In this document: in pieces, positions 20,301 to 29,000 of the stretch
How the letters are laid out: each line of letters begins with the position of its first letter
Numbering within the stretch: the first letter of the stretch is position 1
Virus record (IMG/VR): IMGVR_UViG_3300042454_000021
Coordinates: 1 to 64,000 of that record
Origin: a virus
Reading direction: 5' to 3' (one strand)
DNA: 64,000 bases
Notes under the pieces: generated by a model
Told to the model about the DNA's origin: nothing
Databases searched by the model: none
The model's input: the letters and a program-made list of their open reading frames with translations, nothing else
Position numbers and translations under genes: made by a program

Positions 20301-23300
20301 AATCCTACATCTTTAGTTTATCGTGATGGGGATACTAAAACATACAAGGTTGATAAAGTAACATTATCAGAAACTCCTATTAGAAACAAAGGTGAGATGA
20401 TTTACTTCCTAGAGAAACTAGGAATTGGATTCCCATTAGCTTCATATAACAAATTGCGTGGTACACAGATTAAAGATTTTGCTGATGCTGTTTCTAGTAT
20501 TAAGACTGGTCTTACTGGTGTTAAAGAAAACATTCGTACATTAAAAGGTGGTACTCTTGATATAAGTAAAGGTTTAGGAGAGCTAGCTAATTTATATACA
20601 ATTACTACTGGAACAAATATTAATACTACCTTCTACAATGCTGAGGGTAAACAACAACAAGAGTTTACAGATAACAATGCTCCTTCATACTTTGAATCAG
20701 TGTTTAACTCTGTAGAAACTTTTGATGAGTTGATGGCTAAGATGCCACAACTACAAGATGTATTTTCTAATAACTCACAGATTCTTAAGAAAGGTGGAGT
20801 GTTCTTTACTAAAGAAGGTGAAAGAACAGACGCTTCACTAAATGTAAACTTTATTGTTGGTGATCAAAATAAAGTGACTAACGAAGGTAAATCTACAGCA
20901 GCTCTATCTATTGGAGATCGTATGACTACTGAGATTAATCAGAACATAGATGGTAACTATTACATCTTGATTCCTGCTGATGGGTCTACAGAGTGGATGA
21001 TGAATATGGGTAATCAAGTTAGCTATATGCAGTTTGCTCTAGGAGAAGGTATGACTGATGTATATAAAATCTTTGAAGGATATTTAAAGGACGATATTGC
21101 GTTAGCTCAAGATTCCAAGAATAGAAGTAAGTTAAGAAACGTTGGAGATAAGGCTAAAGAATTACGTTTCTTTAAAGATATTCTTCCTGAAGGTTTATTA
21201 AAGAAAGTTAATGCATTGATTAATTCAAATGCTGACGTAGCTAAGATCGATGCATTTTTAGATACAAAAGTAAATAAGTTAGAAGATGGTGTAGTTCAAA
21301 AGTCTAATCGTGATCTTATCAACGAGGCTGTTAAAAACTTTATTGATAGCACTGTAGCAGAAACTAAAGATATACTATTATCTAACAATCAATTAGTTAA
21401 CATCAAGAATGGTAACTATAAGTATGAGAACTTAGATACTAACTTTACTAGAAGGAACAATATTTCTAACAATAACATTAGTGAGAACGAGTTAATGAAC
21501 ATCTTAACGTTTGTTAATTCTAACTATATTATTAATAACATTGAATACCACAAGGTATTGTTTGGTGATCCATATCAATTTAAGATTGATAAGGGTAAGT
21601 TAGATGAGACTAAGCGTATTAAATCATTCTTGTCTCCACGTAGATTTACATTTGATACTCCTGAATACAATACATTCTTGAATCAGGATATGAATAAAGC
21701 TGGTGGTATTCAGCTTACTAAAGATGACTATGGATTCCATGAATTCAAAAACTATCTTAAAACTTTTACTGCTAAAAATGTAGAGATTGTAGGAGCGATT
21801 AGTAATATGTTCCCAGCGTATTCTAATTTAGATGAGGCTGATGCTTCTTCTTGGATTAGTGCTGAAGCCTATCGTGAAGTTAAAATGAAGAATGCACAAT
21901 GGTCTGATGAGGCTGAAGCATTCTATCAATGGCAAATGGCTTACACAAGACAAGAGCTAGCTAAGAAAGGTGACTATACATATGGTAATGATGCATTGAG
22001 AAAGCATGATGCTAAGCTTATGAAGAACCAACCAACTTCACCACAATACTTTATTGAGGTGTTGAAGCCAATTGTTTCTGGTAATAAGTTTGGTAAGAAT
22101 AATATTGATCTTGTTTTAGATAAGTTCTCACAACTTCCTATCTTCTACAGTGCAGTGAAAGGAACTAATCTTGAGAACCTTTACATGCAAATGTTTAAGG
22201 GAGGATATGACTATGCTGTTGTAGAATCAGGTAGAAAAGTTGGTGCTGAGGAATTACATGATCTATACAAACCAAATGGTGAGTTTAATAAAGATGTATT
22301 CAATAACACTATTGATGTACCTTGGTCATCTTATGGTATTCAAGTGGAGAATAGTTATGAGAAAGATAAGTTACAAACTCGTGGATCTCAATTAACTAAA
22401 CTTGCTACTGTTGATTTATACAGCAATGGTAAAGCTCTTACTCCTGAGATTGATGCTGAGGTTAAATATAACACAGATATATTAAACAAGTTAACTCTTG
22501 CTGGATACAAAGAACTTCTTACTAAATTAGGAATTCAAGATTTAGGAGATGGTTATGAAGTGTTTGATAAAACTGCTGTATCTGAAACATTGAGACAACA
22601 AATGTTATCTCAAGAGTTATCTGATAACGCTATTGATAGTATTACAATAGACCCATTAACTGGACAATTTATTGTACCATTTGAAGCATCTACTAATTAT
22701 ATTCAAATTAAGAACATACTTTACTCTATAGTAAATAAATCCATCATTCGTACAAAGATGAGTGGATTTCCTGGAACGCAGGTATCTGCTTCTATGTGGG
22801 AGAATTCTGCTGATGGAAGAAGTCTTGTTGTTAAAGATGTTGATGGTAATTGGATAAATGTTTCTAGAGAAAAATTTGAGAACATGTCTCCTGAGGAGCA
22901 AGGTGAGGTTAAGTTAACTAGCAGCACTCTTAAGTTTTATACTAAAGAAGAACCATGGTGTGAAGTGTTACTTCCTAACTGGATGAAGAAACAGTTTGGT
23001 GACATGACTGAGGAAAAAATTCTAGAATATTTAGATACAGATGAAGGTAGAAAGATATTAAGTGGTATTGGATTTCGTATCCCTACACAAGCATTATCTT
23101 CTGTTGAGGTATTTAAAGTAAAAGGATTCTTACCTGAGTATATGGGTAGAACAGTTGTTGTTCCTTCTGAGATTACAAAGAAAGCAGGATCTGACTTTGA
23201 CATAGATAAGTTAAACATGTATTTAAAATCTGTATATACAGATACTAATGGTAACGTTCGTCTTGTTGAATATAAAGGTTCTGAAGAAGCTACTAAAGAG

Positions 23301-26087
23301 TTCTATGGTAAATTGTACGATGAGTTATACTCTAAGCCAGAAGCTTCTAGTGATATTGCTGAGAAGTATGGTGATTTATTAAAGTCATTATATGTAGAAG
23401 AACTAGTAGAAGAAGAGAAAGTAGATACATCTAAAGAGAACTTTGTAGAGAAAATGTACAAGAGATCTTTAGAAAATGAATACTATGATTCATTAGAAAA
23501 GATCTTAACAGCTCCTGAGAACTTTGATCGTTTATTAAGTCCTAACACTGATGCTACATTAAAAGCTCTTGCAGCTAAGATGGATGAGTTAGAAGGAATT
23601 GATGAGGCTGATGTACCTAATAGAATTCTTAACAGAAACTACATGACTCAGTTACGTCAAGCATTTATCACTGCTAAGAAGTGGGTGGGTATTGCTGCTG
23701 TAAATATTACAGGTAACTCGTTAGTACAGAAAGCTGAGACTTACTTTAAGACTGGAAGCATCTTCCTTGATCACAATACAGTTGATGTAGATGGTGTTGA
23801 AAGAATGAGTTTATCTAATAGTAAAGATAAAGCTGATCAATATATCTCTGATAAGTTATCTGAATATGCGAATGCTTTTGTGGATGTTGCTAAGGACCCA
23901 TATATCTTGAAGTTGATTTATAGCAATCGTGTTGTAGGATCATTCATGGTATTAGAAAGACTTGGTGTACCTACAGAAGATGTAGCATATTTCATGAATC
24001 AACCTATCATTAAGAAATACATTAAGTATCTAGATTCAATCAATGCTGGTGGTAGTTTAGAGAATAAAGATAACCTTAATTATATTAAGGCCCTATTCCC
24101 TGCTACTGATAAAGCTATTCTTAATTTTAAATTAGATTCAAGTAGACTTGCTGGAAACATTAAGGACTATGCTCAAGGTAAACAAGATGCTGAGTTCAAC
24201 GTTGAACAAAGAGCATTATTACTTGAGTTCTTAAAAATTGCTAATCTTGCATCAGATAGTTTTGAATTTACACAAGCTCTTAACTATGATACAACACAAT
24301 TTAGTAATGCTGATGAGTTAGATAGAAAAGGATTGAAGACAGACATTGCTGAAAGAAGTGGTAATATTTCTTCTCCTGTTAAGATATTAACAACATCACC
24401 TATTGGAGATCAGAAATATTATTTAAATAAAGCTAACGAAGCGTTAGGAACTATTCTTAAGTTTAATCAAGATGACTTTAGAGGCGTAATTAATGATGCT
24501 ATTGAAAGTTATGCTGGTAATAAGTATGTGAGTCCTGATAAATTTAGCAAGGTTGCAGCTAGAATGAATGCTTCATTCTTAGACTACATCATCCAAGCAA
24601 AAGGTAATATTGATGTAGTTGGATTAGCAACTGGACCTAACTCTGTTGCTGCACGTGTAGAAGCTGCTAAAGCTTTATATCCTGATATCAAAATCTTACA
24701 ACAGTTTGCTGTAGAGACTAGTGAGAATCTAGATGGTGGTGCTAAGACTATTAGATTGAAAGGTAATATTAAAGATGCATATGATGAGAACTTACACATC
24801 TCTTATATGAAAGAAATGCGTAGCTATCCTAATGAAGAGATTAGACAACTATATAAAGATATCGTTAAGCTGTCTATTGTACAAGGAACGTTTATGTCTT
24901 CTGTTTCTATTAAGAATATTGTTCCTTTACAAGATTATGCAGATGTTGTAGCTCCCATTATGAACACATTAATTGTTGATGAGGACATTCGTAACTTTGC
25001 TACGTTAGCTATGTTCGAAAGAAATAGTTGGAAAGGTTATGATGCTACAGTTGTTAAATACACTCCAACCTTCTGGGGAGCTAAAAGAAATGCTAATGGT
25101 GATATTATTGCATTAGCGTATGGCGAACCTCACAAATCTCTTGGAAAAGATTCAGCTGGTGTTGACGTTTACCAATGGTATTCTCCTGCTGTAATGTCTG
25201 ATGGTATATTACGTGTATTCAAATATGGTAAAGGTGCTGGAGATAATGTATTAGCAGTTGATAGAATTGTTCGTACAAAGACTCAAGGTTTAATTGATTT
25301 TGTTACAGGTAGAACAATCACACCTACACATTACAAAACTTTAAAAGAAGAACTTGGTAATGATATTAATAAGGTGTGGGGATATCAAAGGGTAGATGAT
25401 ATTAATGGTGATCCATTAATTGATGTTGATCCAAAAAATCCTAACAATCAATATTACATCTATAAACCTATTAACTTGCTAGGAGATGGTAAGATAGCTT
25501 ATGAATATAAAATTTTCCCTACAAAATCTGTATTCCAAAACAATACAGAAACTGTAGAGAATGAATTAGCTGAGCCAACATTATATGCTAAGTATGGTGA
25601 TCCTTATGTAAACATGGCGTATGCAGATAGTTTATTAGATAATAATCTACTTACTGTTGAGTTCTTGAAATTTAATAAAGAATTTCAAGGAACTATAGTT
25701 AACTTTGTTAATGAGATTGCTACAGAAAAAGAAACTCCTGTAGCTATGAGAAATATAGAAAAGGGTAAAGAGATACAAATTGTTGAAGGTTTAATAAAAG
25801 ATAAGTTTAATACAAAAGCTTGGACTAAACCAGCAACGCAATCTGATGGTAGTCAAGCTACAGCTTTACCTATTGATGCATTTGAATCATTCAATGAGTT
25901 CTTAACCTTTGCATTGTTACATGAGAAAGCTCACGAATATATTTTTAAAGGTGAGAACGAAACTATTGGACAATATGAAGATAGAATCAACGAAGAGGCA
26001 ATTGCTAAGCTAAGAGAAATTACTGGACCAAATGATAGTGATTTAGGATTAGACGATGATTTAACAACTGATGACTTTAAATGTTAA
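14343..26087 (+). CDS. Giant virion RNA polymerase (DFDID), with two zincin motifs
   Basis: A 3914-residue protein. The loop GSDFDID (D2951, D2953, D2955) matches the metal-binding loop of the single-chain two-barrel RNA polymerase of crAss-like phage phi14:2. About 145 residues earlier, RTKMSGFPGTQVSAS with K2805 looks like the first double-psi barrel. The family enters the cell with the DNA and transcribes early genes. Extra regions surround this core: HEAFH at 1590-1594 with downstream acidic residues (IEERIADDF), and HEKAH at 3860-3864 near the C terminus, both fitting the HEXXH zinc-protease pattern. A hydrophobic Gly/Ala segment lies near 100-130 and another near 195-225. It is far longer than the roughly 2200-residue phi14:2 enzyme, so it is probably a polyprotein-like fusion. 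Confidence 0.85.
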   Translation: MPDFDKDLIAPVNLPNQIDREPQVKAYVPAELSAGGTNYAQTEDIFDKLNAATRESKYGRIGAFATYEELAANRRYATYNPNIENQEDFAAYGQSGIEKAVNGTLKGLGLAATTVAGGFGMLYGVAKAPFSGRLADVWDNEIMRGLDNINTKVDNELLPNYYTDKEKNANWYSTDNWLKTNFIFDKLIKNSGFAVGAMVSGNIANAALRGIGAGIGTLAAEGAALSEGSQAFKIFTPLLRNTARAFSAGKNLEAAAILEAGVSDIADVTAKSSRLASLSKLENTFAKFGDSGRRTAIAFYSSAGEASFEALQTAKEYRNALIEDHKKNYGEEPSGDDLANIDKMSESVGKASFFGNLALLGATEFTQLPKLLGSSYAASRNTANSLVGETTDLVIKNGQYVSAKSALTKFGKLSDKVTGIGRYIFDPKEAAQENLQYALQIGSQNYYNKAFRTGEGGSLVDSMLYGLFGKNEEGEDVGSFVSKEGIEGTILGGITGGLMQARGNYVGQREINKNTEAFLQEIGPATEFRDAFIDKMNSNNRAIVLQEEEQKAILQGDKVEAMDLRTDQMHNYLTTRIKYGRFDMVMDDIESLRKDAATEQGLASLKEQGYANVNDDIQSYGQRLSKIEQVAKNTDQLYRSINMRYSGQTNEDGSKKYSKEAIDKMVYAASKVADYDLRIPQVNAALVAAGINTQEILDEIHGLGKTNRQSTKKALQQLNQKADQQIDDLDTIDTDELKSSLSDVIEMALRRKLYLKDYNDLKENPEKYDLEGDQQEEKGTVKVKQFTEVEGKQKTVGVDVEVGKEYSLRSPIRREGNQLQLAPKLTVLSKTLGGEYEVKTPNGDVTFLKPEEFKQYALSSVSNTSEELANMLDDSIDSVLKRKEFADIVIPEGMSKLDFINSTNNGKLVDAIQNQFSKKSEEFLKKQAEELVKKEKVQAIAGKIKAFQTNAEKNSGTIPTEAPSLEEEVSTSAVTMNKIFTRLFTSTTGPGEGAVLKPHQVRFNSFLNNAKNFKNRGKLQAIMFTYKQQKALGLDGVIEMAWNTEPGKLDETKLATVTNPVKGNVMVVFIQVDKNGAQSFIDANGNLIGKVGEQVDLNKVVFSTMPTSETYTQSSDGKRTNRFRAGEEEQATEVAKAWQTFRDTLFADPENTKRRYGFNISKGVPIINKAAPEKNVVGEVLVPEDKISTQAELIQVPTTGTISHEDGENYKFPNGRPVLVYGDTLQFINNAPLTSKKATVVYNLLKELSDVINSSTSSDNPIVFDPKKMAFLQNVLFWDSANKTPASNNKVYINDETGELHIGEKVYDFANIEKSKDAIMAQLQTVYHSVNNKTLALGLAQKFYEYTDTGSVIEWPNYQTYLLSGKGRSVNETPLTTSVSKPTDAVPYSYNQKYAYFEGIDLEYEIIKPATEEGVQVYKAQAGNINYTVVTGENGESNINVSPTDPTVQAIAKDAKKVAAVNEALQEAGIFDDLDTAEESVAKLLANQIKASISAKPAEEAAPVEEPKEQKPKGGRDQPAYKRVGRFGATAISPVDMEAFRQWAAEKLPVMPYEFLDNMIRTYDGKAAWGALEKGVAKIFKGAARGTEYHEAFHFVFRGFLSPAQQEAMFNEFRAKTGSFLDTTSGKKIDYADATDLQIEERIADDFADFRLGKLPARSLSESIRRFFKAIVDFFKSFVNNPSLKDDLFNSIETGEFKERAYPDLVKDKTTAYKEIPGFSSEKTVNDFVQDITANIFLELFSENKSLFRPEEITSKELFDKVREKTQDYDYYTDLTDEAWDALVDRTKTFLKKYKIEFDEDSRITINDETADRNSYAAETFSINYKKSSPYAIKLLVGTLIKTKRLDQRFSTSLEEPNYLESSIDGFQLVPYGEVYSTLLNELENTKDVNQFVDKLVALTKEKSEYVRLFKRLGGNLETGKIKFDQYDADDWRLFASFFQEFTKQKPGAIKQFRDGLQVYSGSANQAAASNQLENEWIEGMIALADNPTSLVYRDGDTKTYKVDKVTLSETPIRNKGEMIYFLEKLGIGFPLASYNKLRGTQIKDFADAVSSIKTGLTGVKENIRTLKGGTLDISKGLGELANLYTITTGTNINTTFYNAEGKQQQEFTDNNAPSYFESVFNSVETFDELMAKMPQLQDVFSNNSQILKKGGVFFTKEGERTDASLNVNFIVGDQNKVTNEGKSTAALSIGDRMTTEINQNIDGNYYILIPADGSTEWMMNMGNQVSYMQFALGEGMTDVYKIFEGYLKDDIALAQDSKNRSKLRNVGDKAKELRFFKDILPEGLLKKVNALINSNADVAKIDAFLDTKVNKLEDGVVQKSNRDLINEAVKNFIDSTVAETKDILLSNNQLVNIKNGNYKYENLDTNFTRRNNISNNNISENELMNILTFVNSNYIINNIEYHKVLFGDPYQFKIDKGKLDETKRIKSFLSPRRFTFDTPEYNTFLNQDMNKAGGIQLTKDDYGFHEFKNYLKTFTAKNVEIVGAISNMFPAYSNLDEADASSWISAEAYREVKMKNAQWSDEAEAFYQWQMAYTRQELAKKGDYTYGNDALRKHDAKLMKNQPTSPQYFIEVLKPIVSGNKFGKNNIDLVLDKFSQLPIFYSAVKGTNLENLYMQMFKGGYDYAVVESGRKVGAEELHDLYKPNGEFNKDVFNNTIDVPWSSYGIQVENSYEKDKLQTRGSQLTKLATVDLYSNGKALTPEIDAEVKYNTDILNKLTLAGYKELLTKLGIQDLGDGYEVFDKTAVSETLRQQMLSQELSDNAIDSITIDPLTGQFIVPFEASTNYIQIKNILYSIVNKSIIRTKMSGFPGTQVSASMWENSADGRSLVVKDVDGNWINVSREKFENMSPEEQGEVKLTSSTLKFYTKEEPWCEVLLPNWMKKQFGDMTEEKILEYLDTDEGRKILSGIGFRIPTQALSSVEVFKVKGFLPEYMGRTVVVPSEITKKAGSDFDIDKLNMYLKSVYTDTNGNVRLVEYKGSEEATKEFYGKLYDELYSKPEASSDIAEKYGDLLKSLYVEELVEEEKVDTSKENFVEKMYKRSLENEYYDSLEKILTAPENFDRLLSPNTDATLKALAAKMDELEGIDEADVPNRILNRNYMTQLRQAFITAKKWVGIAAVNITGNSLVQKAETYFKTGSIFLDHNTVDVDGVERMSLSNSKDKADQYISDKLSEYANAFVDVAKDPYILKLIYSNRVVGSFMVLERLGVPTEDVAYFMNQPIIKKYIKYLDSINAGGSLENKDNLNYIKALFPATDKAILNFKLDSSRLAGNIKDYAQGKQDAEFNVEQRALLLEFLKIANLASDSFEFTQALNYDTTQFSNADELDRKGLKTDIAERSGNISSPVKILTTSPIGDQKYYLNKANEALGTILKFNQDDFRGVINDAIESYAGNKYVSPDKFSKVAARMNASFLDYIIQAKGNIDVVGLATGPNSVAARVEAAKALYPDIKILQQFAVETSENLDGGAKTIRLKGNIKDAYDENLHISYMKEMRSYPNEEIRQLYKDIVKLSIVQGTFMSSVSIKNIVPLQDYADVVAPIMNTLIVDEDIRNFATLAMFERNSWKGYDATVVKYTPTFWGAKRNANGDIIALAYGEPHKSLGKDSAGVDVYQWYSPAVMSDGILRVFKYGKGAGDNVLAVDRIVRTKTQGLIDFVTGRTITPTHYKTLKEELGNDINKVWGYQRVDDINGDPLIDVDPKNPNNQYYIYKPINLLGDGKIAYEYKIFPTKSVFQNNTETVENELAEPTLYAKYGDPYVNMAYADSLLDNNLLTVEFLKFNKEFQGTIVNFVNEIATEKETPVAMRNIEKGKEIQIVEGLIKDKFNTKAWTKPATQSDGSQATALPIDAFESFNEFLTFALLHEKAHEYIFKGENETIGQYEDRINEEAIAKLREITGPNDSDLGLDDDLTTDDFKC

Positions 26088-26092
26088 TATAG

Positions 26093-29000
26093 ATGGCACA
26101 AGTTTGTAGTGTAGGAATTGATAGAGTTGTAACACAGGTTACTCAAGATAAACCATGGTTTAAATACACCAGTGATAACAACTTTATAGAAGTCCTTGTT
26201 TCTCCAAAGAATAAGATTAATGAGAGTAACATTGCAGTAGTCTCTCGTAAGGTTGCAGCTAAGTTAAACTCTTCTATCAATTCTACTTTGGATATTGGTC
26301 AAGTGTTTTATCCATATAGACGTGATGGTAAAGATGGTGTATTAATTGCTCCTTCAAAAACTCAATTAGAATTATTGAATTCTGAAGATAGTAAAGAAAG
26401 AGAAGTATTACAAGCAAAAGTCATTGAAGAAGAATCTCGCAGTCTCCAACAAAAAGAGATGGAGCGTGGTGATTATACAGAGGATGATAGAGGAGAATTC
26501 TTCCAGTTTTCCCAAAGTGCAACTATAGGATCTACAGCTTCTAATGAGACTGTAGATTTAATGAAAGATTTCTTAAATCGTATTGGTGTTAAGATTCAAA
26601 CATTAGAAAAGTTACAAGTAAATGGTACAATGCAAGATGCTAATGGTGTTGCTAACATCATGCAAAGACTTGTTCAAGTTGTTCAAGGTAAAGAGAATGT
26701 AGCTCTTGTAGAAGAAGCTATGCACTTTGCTGTTGAGATTATTGAACAACGTAATCCAGCATTGTTTAATAAACTACTTAAAGAGATTAATAGCTATGCT
26801 ATCTTTAATGATGTTGTGGCTGAGTATGGTAACAATCCAAACTATCAAACAGCAGATGGTAAACCAGATATCAGGAAGCTAAAGAAAGAGGCTATTGGTA
26901 AAGTGTTAGCAGAAAGTGTTATCAATAAGAATGAAGGATTAACAGAGAAGCCTGAGCTATTAGCTAAGGTAGAATCATGGTGGCAGCAAATTATTAATGC
27001 TCTTAAGAGTATATTCTTAGAGAGTGGATTTGATCAAGCATCTATGCAAGTGTTATCTGGTGAGTTTGAAGGAACTGTAGATGACTTACGCGCAGAAGAA
27101 GGAGATATATATTTACAACAAGCCACAACTAAGCAAGATCAAATCATTAATAAGTTATTAGAGGTTAGTAACTCTATAGATGAGACTGATACTGGTTATG
27201 CTATTAATGGTGTAAAGGTTGCCAGACGTGTAACAGAACTTGTTAAGGATTGGTATTCAAATCGTTTTGCTGATAAAGATTTAACTAAGTCTGAATTCCA
27301 ACAAGCTGTTGATGATTTAAAAGCTGAGAAGGGAACTGCTGGTCATAATGATATTGAGTGGATGTTAAAGAATCATTTCTTAGCAGATGATCGTACATTG
27401 CTTCCAAAAGATCAAAGACCTAGTGATGCTGGATATGTTTCTCAATTAGATCCAAATAATAGAATACCATACAATTTACTTAAAGTTAATCTTGAAGAGC
27501 GTTTAAAATCATTTGGTCCAGGAACTAAGTTCTTAGCTGAGACTATTGTATATAATAATAAAGACTTAGCTGGTAAAGTTGATTTTATTGCTGTTACCCC
27601 TGAAGGTAAAGTAAGCATCCTTGACTGGAAGTTTATGGATTTAAATCTTCAGCAATACAAAGATGTACCTTGGTATAAAGTAAATGCTTGGAGACAACAA
27701 ATGAAGTTGTATAAGAATATTTTACAAAACACTTATGGTGTTGCTTCTGAAGACTTTGATCAAACACGTATGATTCCTATTAAGGCTATCTATACTGATA
27801 CTGATTATAAGAATGAAGTTAAGCCTAGACTTACAGGATTACAGATTGGTGATGTAGATGTTAAAGCTGAGGAGAATGCATATCTATTACCTGTAGGATT
27901 AGAAACAGAAAAGACTGGTATTAAAAAGTTAGATGCATTGATTGAGAAACTTAATAAAGTGTATCAAACTATATCAGAAAAGAAAGCTGCTCCAGGAATG
28001 AAAGCTGAGAAGGCTCGTCAACTGAATGCATTATATGATGCTATAAGACAGTTACAAGTTAGACAAAACATCAAGCCTTTATTACATCAAGCTAAAGTTC
28101 TTAATGTAGAGATTGAAAGAATCATCTCTGATTACAATAATATATTTAAAGGAAAGGATCCTAAATCATTTACAAGACAAGAGAAGAACGATTTTGCTGA
28201 TAGAATATTAGCATTCGAAGATTCATTAAAAGTATATGAAACATTATCTACTGACCTTAAGTCTGTTTTTAGAGGACAGCTTTCTGAAGAAGATGCAGAA
28301 ACTTTAAAAGATATTATCAAAACATCTGATTCTGCTAAAGACTTAGCTTCTGATTTAGAAGATGTAAGTAAAGAATTTGCTACTGATATTATTGCTAAAA
28401 GTCAAAACGTATTAGATTTCTTAAACCCTGAGAAAGTGGTTAGAGGATTTAGTAGATGGTTTGGTTCTACATCAACCATTCAATTAAAGGCTACAGAGTT
28501 ATTATATAAGCTTGCTAATACAGCTTTTGCTAACGCAGCACAAGATACTATAGAGCAAGGTAAGATATTACAGTCTTTAAAAACAGGATATGATAAGTGG
28601 GCTAAAGGTAAAGGATTAAACAATAAGAACTACTTTGATATTCTTAAGAAGAAAGGTAAGAATGAATTAATTGATGAATTCAATCCTGAGTTCTACTCTC
28701 AATTAAAAAGTAAAACTACTGGTGCAGCTAAAGAGAACAAAGATCATAAGTGGGTTATAGATAATATTGATGTAACTGAATACAACAAGTTCTTATCTGA
28801 GCAAAAAGAAAAAGAATATACTCGTATTAAAGATAAAGCTAGATTTGGTACACAAGAAGAAAATGATAAAGCAATTGCTAGAGAGATAAATGATATTAAT
28901 CAACTCTACAATACATCAACAACAACTTCTCCAGGATGGTTATTGTATGACTATGTTAAAAAATATCCTAAGCGTGAGAAATGGGAAAGTTCTGAATGGA

